Origin: Cohnella fermenti
GTDB taxonomy: Bacteria; Bacillota; Bacilli; Paenibacillales; Paenibacillaceae
Reading direction: 5' to 3'
DNA length: 64,000 bases
Assembly (NCBI RefSeq): GCF_004801405.1
Contig: NZ_SSOB01000038.1
Span: 1-64,000, forward strand
The notes beneath the pieces are model-generated. The model did not search any database and was not told the origin of the DNA. It was given only the letters and a program-made list of their open reading frames with translations. Shown one piece after another: positions 59,340-64,000 of this stretch. The position numbers were made by a program, and so were the translations under genes. Positions within the stretch are counted from its first letter, which is position 1. The number at the start of each line of letters is the position of its first letter.

Positions 59340-59834
59340 ATGTTCTGGAAGGTAGCTTTGTTGTCGGCAAGCGACAAGGGGGCCCGCGGGGAACGGGAGG
59401 ACACGAGCGCGCAAGTCATTCGCGAGCTGGTGGAGGAAGAGCTTGAGGGCGAGATCGTCGAATATCGCGTCGTCCCGGACGAGAAGGACGAGATTCAGGC
59501 CGCACTGATCGAGATGATCGATTATTTCCAGGCGGACCTTGTGCTGACGACGGGCGGGACGGGGCTCGGCCTTCGGGACGTGACGCCGGAAGCGACGCTG
59601 AAGGTGTGCGATCGGGTCGTTCCGGGCATGGCGGAAGCGATTCGCGCGGCGGCGATGCAGCGGACCCGGCGGGCGATGCTGTTCCGCGGAGTCGCCGCGA
59701 TCCGGTCGAATACGCTTGTGATCAATCTTCCCGGAGACCCGAAGGGCGTGACCGAAGCGCTGATGGCGATTATGGACATGATTCCTTCCGCGCTGCTGCA
59801 GGTCAAGGGAATCGGAAGGGACCTCGACGCATGA
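59340..59834 (+). CDS. Molybdenum cofactor biosynthesis protein (MogA/MoaB family)
   Basis: 164 residues. LTTGGTGLGLRDVTPEAT and INLPGDPKGVTEAL are the molybdopterin-binding motifs of the MoaB/Mog family, which adenylates molybdopterin. GGAGG precedes the ATG. It overlaps the next gene by ATGA. Confidence 0.9.
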   Translation: MFWKVALLSASDKGARGEREDTSAQVIRELVEEELEGEIVEYRVVPDEKDEIQAALIEMIDYFQADLVLTTGGTGLGLRDVTPEATLKVCDRVVPGMAEAIRAAAMQRTRRAMLFRGVAAIRSNTLVINLPGDPKGVTEALMAIMDMIPSALLQVKGIGRDLDA

Positions 59835-60898
59835 CGGACGGCGCAGAAGGAAGCAGAGGGAGCGGCGGGAGCGGAGACGGAGCGGTGCGGATCGGCAATA
59901 CGCTGCTCCGCGAGGTGAAGACGGAGGATGCCGTCGGCTTGACGCTGGCGCACGACCTGACGCAGATCGTTCCGGGACAATTCAAGGGCAGGCTGTTCCG
60001 CAAGGGACACCGGGTCGCGGAGGAAGATATTCCGAAGCTGAAGGATATCGGCAAGGAGCATCTCTATGTGCTGGAGCTTGGCGACGGAGACCTGCATGAG
60101 GACGATGCCGCCCTTCGCCTGGCGGTTGCTCTGGCCGGAGACAACTTGACGTACGGGGAGCCGCACGAAGGCAAGGTCGCGCTCAAGTCGACCATAACCG
60201 GGCTGGCGGCGATCGCGAGGCCGGTCGTCGATGGGATCAACGCGCTCGGCGACATCGCTTTGGCGACGGTGCTGAATCATCGCGTCGTGCGCGAAGGGGA
60301 AGCCATTGCGGCGACAAGGGCGATTCCGCTGATCGTGCCGGAAGCGAAGGTGGCGGAAGCCGAACGGATCGCGGCGGACTATCGGGAGCGGGAAGGAGCG
60401 GCGCCGATGGCGGTCCGGCCGATGCGCAGATTGCGTGCGGGACTGCTGACGACGGGCAGCGAGGTGTTCTCCGGCCGGATCGAGGACAAGTTCGGGCCCG
60501 CCGTCGTTCGCAAGCTGGCGGATTACGGCTCCGAGGTGGCCGAGCAGCGCTTCGCCCCCGACGATCGAGAGACCATCGCTTGGCATATTCACTATTTTCT
60601 CGAGCGCGGGTATGATATGATATTGGTGACTGGCGGCATGTCCGTCGACCCGGACGACCGCACTCCCGGCGCGATCGCGGATGCGGGCACCGATATCGTC
60701 AGCTATGGGACGCCGATGTTGCCCGGCTCCATGCTGCTGTTCGGTTACCTAAGAGGCGTTCCGGTGTTCGGACTGCCCGGCTGCGTTATGCATGATCCAT
60801 ATACGTCCTTCGACGTTCTGCTGCCGCGCGTGCTTGCGGGAGACACGATCGTCCGCGAGGACATCGTCTCGATGGGATACGGCGGGTTGCATCGTTAG
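59831..60898 (+). CDS. MoeA-like molybdopterin-binding protein
   Basis: 355 residues. An N-terminal MoeA-like part with DLTQIVPGQFKGRLFRKGHRV is followed by a MoCF domain (about 210-330): LLTTGSEVFSGRIEDKFGPAVVRKL, VTGGMSVDPDDRTPGAI. It is shorter than E. coli MoeA (about 411) and belongs to a molybdopterin-binding subgroup common in Firmicutes; a role in metal insertion is likely but not certain. ATGA overlap with the previous gene. Confidence 0.85.
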   Translation: MTDGAEGSRGSGGSGDGAVRIGNTLLREVKTEDAVGLTLAHDLTQIVPGQFKGRLFRKGHRVAEEDIPKLKDIGKEHLYVLELGDGDLHEDDAALRLAVALAGDNLTYGEPHEGKVALKSTITGLAAIARPVVDGINALGDIALATVLNHRVVREGEAIAATRAIPLIVPEAKVAEAERIAADYREREGAAPMAVRPMRRLRAGLLTTGSEVFSGRIEDKFGPAVVRKLADYGSEVAEQRFAPDDRETIAWHIHYFLERGYDMILVTGGMSVDPDDRTPGAIADAGTDIVSYGTPMLPGSMLLFGYLRGVPVFGLPGCVMHDPYTSFDVLLPRVLAGDTIVREDIVSMGYGGLHR

Positions 60899-60969
60899 CG
60901 ATCAAGGCTATAATGGGAATCAGAAGCCAGACATGATTTTACTTCATTGCATGAAGAGGAGGCGCATCG

Positions 60970-61203
60970 ATGAGCGGCATCGGCGCTACAGGATTCATAT
61001 TGCTCGTCATCGTAGCCTTGCTGTTGTTCGGGCCGAACAAGCTGCCCGAGCTTGGCAAGGCATTCGGCAAGACCCTGCGCGAATTCAAGAGAGGCGCGAA
61101 CGGACTCATGGACGACGACGTTCAGACGGCGGCACCTCGCCGCGTCGACGTGAGCGCGCAGGAGGACGAGCAGCCGAAGGCGGAACGTCGTCTTCCGGAA
61201 TAA
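60970..61203 (+). CDS. tatA: Sec-independent translocase protein TatA
   Basis: 77 residues. GATGFILLVIVALLLFGPNKLPELGKAFGKTLREFKRGANGL has the single TatA helix, the FGPNKLPELG hinge and an amphipathic helix, then an acidic tail. It forms the pore of the twin-arginine pathway with TatC encoded 130 bases downstream. Matches tatAy of B. subtilis by position. AGGAGG precedes the ATG. Confidence 0.95.
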   Translation: MSGIGATGFILLVIVALLLFGPNKLPELGKAFGKTLREFKRGANGLMDDDVQTAAPRRVDVSAQEDEQPKAERRLPE

Positions 61204-61334
61204 GCGCGGCAACGGGTTGACGAGGGCGGCTTGCCTCTGGGAGCCGCCCTCGTCGTGTTCGATCTGATATTACCGCAAAGCTTCTCCGGCGTCGTGCGGA
61301 CGCCGAATGCGTTTGTGCTTGGGGAGGAATTGTC

Positions 61335-62156
61335 ATGGCGACCGACCGCACCGGCGGCGCGCAAGGCGCGCCGGCCAAGGGCGAGGCGGGCTGGATGCCG
61401 GTGATGTCGCATATCGGCGAGCTTCGCAAGAGAGTCATTGCCATCCTGATCGTCTTCGTTCTCGGCGTCATCGCGGGCTTGTTCTGCGCGAAGCCGATCT
61501 TCGATTATCTGCTGGAACGGACGCCTGCGGGACGCATCGAGCTGCATGCGTTCTCGCCGTGGGACGCGATCGGCTTATACATGAAGCTGGCGTTCGTCGT
61601 CTCCTTCGTCGCGGCGATTCCGTTCACCATCTACCAGCTGTGGGCATTCGTCAAGCCGGCGCTCGGCGAGCGGGAGCAGAAGGCGACGCTGCGCTATGTG
61701 CCGGCTGCCTGCGTCATGTTCCTCGCGGGGCTGGCGTTCGCGTACTTCATCGTCTTCCCGATGGCGTACAGCTTCACGGAAGGCATCACCGAGAGCATGG
61801 GGATCGAGTCGATGTACGGGGTCAGCCAATACTTCTCCTTCATGTTCAACATCGTCTTCCCGCTTGGCGTGCTGTTCGAGCTGCCGGTCGTCATTCTGTT
61901 CCTGACGAGAATCGGCATCTTGAATCCGATCGTCCTGAAGAAGATTCGGAAGATCGCATGGTTCGCCATGGTGCTGGTCGGGACGGTCATTACGCCTCCG
62001 GATGTGATCTCCGACCTGCTCGTGGCGGTTCCGCTCGTCGCGCTGTACGAGGCAAGCGTGTTCCTGTCCACCATCGCCTTCAAGAAGCGCGAGGCACGGC
62101 TGCGGGAGAAGGAGTTGGAGGACGAGGAAGAGTATCGGGCGGCAGCGCGAACATAA
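61335..62156 (+). CDS. tatC: Sec-independent translocase protein TatC
   Basis: 273 residues with six helices. [47 protein letters not shown] and [10 protein letters not shown] are TatC signatures; the cytoplasmic loop binds twin-arginine signals. The N- and C-termini have extra charged residues. Terminator follows. Confidence 0.96.
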   Translation: MATDRTGGAQGAPAKGEAGWMPVMSHIGELRKRVIAILIVFVLGVIAGLFCAKPIFDYLLERTPAGRIELHAFSPWDAIGLYMKLAFVVSFVAAIPFTIYQLWAFVKPALGEREQKATLRYVPAACVMFLAGLAFAYFIVFPMAYSFTEGITESMGIESMYGVSQYFSFMFNIVFPLGVLFELPVVILFLTRIGILNPIVLKKIRKIAWFAMVLVGTVITPPDVISDLLVAVPLVALYEASVFLSTIAFKKREARLREKELEDEEEYRAAART

Positions 62157-62165
62157 GGGAATGGC

Positions 62166-62206
62166 AGCGAGTCCGGAATCCGATGGGATCGGGGCTCGCT
62201 TTTTTA
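62166..62206 (+). terminator. Terminator after tatC
   Basis: AGCGAG ... CTCGCT stem with inner CC/GG pairing, then TTTTTT. Confidence 0.8.
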
Positions 62207-62392
62207 TCTTCATGGTGCTTATTTCGCGTTGTTTCCGTTCGGAACGACCTCAAGCCCTATTTTCCGATATTCCAAATGCTGCATTTATGGTACACTATTA
62301 GCACATCCCTGATAACGGTTACATACAAGCGGCGTTCATCGTTCGAATTCGGGAAGACCAGTTCGTGTCTAATGTCGGAGGGGGAAGATGGA

Positions 62393-63652
62393 ATGAAGAA
62401 TTCGGGAATGGGATTGGGAAAGAAGGCGCTCTTGCTGCTCTTGGGAATCAGCATCCTGCAGGTCGTCGCGGCGATATTCGCCTTCACCGGGGCGAGCGGG
62501 GTTGTAACGGCCGTCATCGCGGTAATCACGATAGGATTGCTTGCCTTCGGAGTTCGATTCTTGAACCGCTCCGTGATCGATCAGATCGGCAGCATATCGG
62601 GCGCGTTGAAAAATATCTCGTCGCCGACGGGGGGCGATCTGACCCGCCGGATTGTCGTGCAGACGAGCGATGAGGTTGGCGAGCTGGCCAGTGCGGCGAA
62701 CGGGATGATGGAGAGTCTGCAGAAGATGATGAAGGAGCTGCGGAACAGCACGGCAGAGCTGGCAGCCGCAGCTATTCAATTGAAGGAAGGCGCGGACGAG
62801 AACGCGCGGGTGAGCGGCGAGGTGTCCAAGGCGGTCGAGAAGGTCGCTTCCGGCGCGGTCACCCAGGTGGCGAAGTCGCAGCAGATCTCGGCCGTCATGC
62901 AGGAGACTCGGGAAGGGCTCAGCCAGGTCGCTTCGACGACGACCGGCGCTTCCGACGCAGCCGTCTCGACCCGCAGCCGGGCGGAAGGAGGCGCCGTGCT
63001 GCTGCAGGAAGCGACGAAGGACATCAGCGAGGTCGAGTCGTCGTTCCGTTCGCTGCAGGAGATGGTGCGCAGCCTGAACCAGAAGTCCGAATCGGTGCTT
63101 GAGGTCATCGGCTACATCTCCGAAGTGTCGAATCAGACGCACTTGCTGGCGCTTAACGCGGCGATCGAAGCGGCGCGCGCGGGCGAGCACGGCCGCGGCT
63201 TCGCCGTTGTCGCCGGAGAGATTCGCAAGCTGGCCGACCAGACGCAACAATCGGCGGTGCAGATCGGCAATACGCTGCAGGCGATGTCGCTCGACATCAG
63301 GGGCGCGGCGTCGAAGTTCGAGCAGAGCTCGGAGCAAGTGTACGGTGCCGTATCCGGCATGAAGCGGGCGGAGGAATCGTTCGGCGGCATCGTCGGCGAC
63401 GTCAGCACGCTCAGCAGCAACATCATCGAAGCGGCCGCCTCGATCGAGCAGATGTCGGCGGGAAGCGAATCGGTTGTGCTGTCGATTCAGGAGATCGGAC
63501 GAGTCACGGAGGAGACCGCTTCGTTCACCGAACAGGTGGCGACGATGACGCATCAGCAGTTCTCGTCGAGCGGCGCGATGGCCGAGACGGCGGACAAGCT
63601 GAGCGACATGGCGTCAAGATTGAAGGCGATGGCGGGCCACTTCCGCACCTAA
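62393..63652 (+). CDS. Methyl-accepting chemotaxis-like protein with minimal sensor part
   Basis: 419 residues. Two helices (about 11-30 and 33-52) are joined by a turn of only a few residues, so there is no extracellular sensor domain. A HAMP-like segment leads into the signalling coiled coil with the hairpin tip [47 protein letters not shown], diagnostic of chemoreceptors. It may sense membrane state or a cytoplasmic cue, or act through a partner. No CheA/CheW gene is near. GGAGGGGG lies upstream of the ATG. Confidence 0.88.
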   Translation: MKNSGMGLGKKALLLLLGISILQVVAAIFAFTGASGVVTAVIAVITIGLLAFGVRFLNRSVIDQIGSISGALKNISSPTGGDLTRRIVVQTSDEVGELASAANGMMESLQKMMKELRNSTAELAAAAIQLKEGADENARVSGEVSKAVEKVASGAVTQVAKSQQISAVMQETREGLSQVASTTTGASDAAVSTRSRAEGGAVLLQEATKDISEVESSFRSLQEMVRSLNQKSESVLEVIGYISEVSNQTHLLALNAAIEAARAGEHGRGFAVVAGEIRKLADQTQQSAVQIGNTLQAMSLDIRGAASKFEQSSEQVYGAVSGMKRAEESFGGIVGDVSTLSSNIIEAAASIEQMSAGSESVVLSIQEIGRVTEETASFTEQVATMTHQQFSSSGAMAETADKLSDMASRLKAMAGHFRT

Positions 63653-63706
63653 TCGCGTGAATGAGCCGGATGGACTAAGGAGACAATGGAAGACGAGTGT
63701 AATCGC

Positions 63707-63741
63707 GCAGACCCGTGTGCAGTTCCGGGTCTGCTTTTTTT
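63707..63741 (+). terminator. Terminator after the chemoreceptor-like gene
   Basis: GCAGACCCG (63707-63715) with CGGGTCTGC (63726-63734), then seven T. Confidence 0.92.
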
Positions 63742-63754
63742 AACGGAAAAGGGC

Positions 63755-63783
63755 TTGAAATGAACACTCAAAATCAGTATCAT
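63755..63783 (+). promoter_or_regulatory. Sigma-A promoter of groES
   Basis: TTGAAA (63755-63760), 17 bases, TATCAT (63778-63783). Confidence 0.8.
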
Positions 63784-63795
63784 AAGAATTGGCTG

Positions 63796-63822
63796 TTAGC
63801 ACTTCACATGAATGAGTGCTAA
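63796..63822 (+). promoter_or_regulatory. CIRCE element (HrcA operator)
   Basis: TTAGCACTT-N9-GAGTGCTAA, one base from the CIRCE consensus. It predicts HrcA-controlled heat-shock expression of groES-groEL. Confidence 0.95.
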
Positions 63823-63880
63823 CAAAGGGGCGACAGCCCTTATTCAAACAGTTAACCTATTCACAAAGGAGGCTATTTTC

Positions 63881-64000
63881 ATGATCAAACCTTTGGGTGA
63901 TCGCGTACTTGTCGAAGCGAGTGCCAAGGAAGAAAAGACCGCAAGCGGAATCGTCCTGCCGGACACGGCCAAGGAGAAGCCGCAAGAGGGAACTATCGTC
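63881..64000 (+). CDS. groES: Co-chaperonin GroES, N-terminal part (cut by window end)
   Basis: Forty codons are visible: [20 protein letters not shown], then [20 protein letters not shown], the start of the 10-kDa chaperonin that caps GroEL. AAAGGAGG lies ahead of the ATG, and the CIRCE operator 59 bases upstream. Confidence 0.97.
   Translation, partial: MIKPLGDRVLVEASAKEEKTASGIVLPDTAKEKPQEGTIV

Overview
The window looks like the chromosome of a spore-forming Paenibacillaceae bacterium (Cohnella/Paenibacillus type). The evidence is moderately high GC, strong AAGGAGG ribosome sites with many TTG/GTG starts, an H-type small acid-soluble spore protein, Fur and CIRCE operators of Bacillus type, and an order tsaE-tsaB-rimI-tsaD / ABC-F / moaC / tatA-tatC / groES that matches the ydiB-groES region of Bacillus subtilis.

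Layout. 1-0.7 kb: the 5' end of an IS110-family transposase and its long non-coding upstream part. 0.7-2.8 kb: a GT2 glycosyltransferase and a sugar aminotransferase. 2.8-4.1 kb: a control region with a short Gly/Trp-rich peptide gene, a 51-residue orphan, an XRE repressor and three strikingly similar promoters/operators (the third lies at 24 kb). 4.2-24.0 kb: one long exopolysaccharide or cell-wall-glycan operon (PilZ protein, PHP tyrosine phosphatase, Wzz-like modulator, tyrosine kinase, a candidate EAR-type antitermination RNA, initiating sugar transferase, glycosyltransferases, Wzy polymerase, pyruvyl transferase, flippase, secreted GH88/105-like protein, GDP-mannose and dTDP-sugar enzymes, nucleotidyltransferase, LCP ligase, VanZ). 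24.0-28.6 kb: an apparently undescribed RiPP-like cluster: Gly-rich precursor, HprK-like kinase, PqqD-like recognition protein, soluble S24/S26-type peptidase, ABC exporter with an extra N-terminal domain, and a DUF1854 protein. 29.1-30.8 kb: a two-gene ABC exporter. 31-35 kb: cardiolipin synthase and divergent LigD polymerase and ligase genes. 35-38 kb: Fur-controlled siderophore-binding protein and an AraC regulator fused to the same binding fold. 38-45 kb: GntR regulator, two phosphoesterases, a sugar or glycerophosphodiester ABC importer without ATPase, and a tyrosine phosphatase. 45-49 kb: coiled-coil protein, CAP protein, Ku, SspH, a small flavoprotein. 49-64 kb: t6A genes, a DnaA-box cluster, ABC-F, a siderophore-type AraC/MFS pair, folate and molybdopterin genes, Tat, a chemoreceptor-like protein, and the start of groES.

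The main observation is that two unlinked peptide genes (2.9 and 24.0 kb) share a leader with a Y-x2-P motif followed by VHQxVVFEGH, but have different Gly/Trp/Pro-rich tails. Both have, in exactly the same place between -35 and -10, the operator GATACANNNTGTATC that also sits in the EPS promoter. This ties the peptides, the maturation/export cluster and the glycan operon into one probable XRE regulon.

A second pattern is a family of intergenic palindromes (core ATGYKAAAWWTYRCAT) arranged in arrays of two to four units phased every 51-52 bp at four loci. A third is a cluster of four perfect DnaA boxes between tsaD and the ABC-F gene, the position of a known B. subtilis DnaA-box cluster. All functional statements are from reading the sequence; no database search was run.
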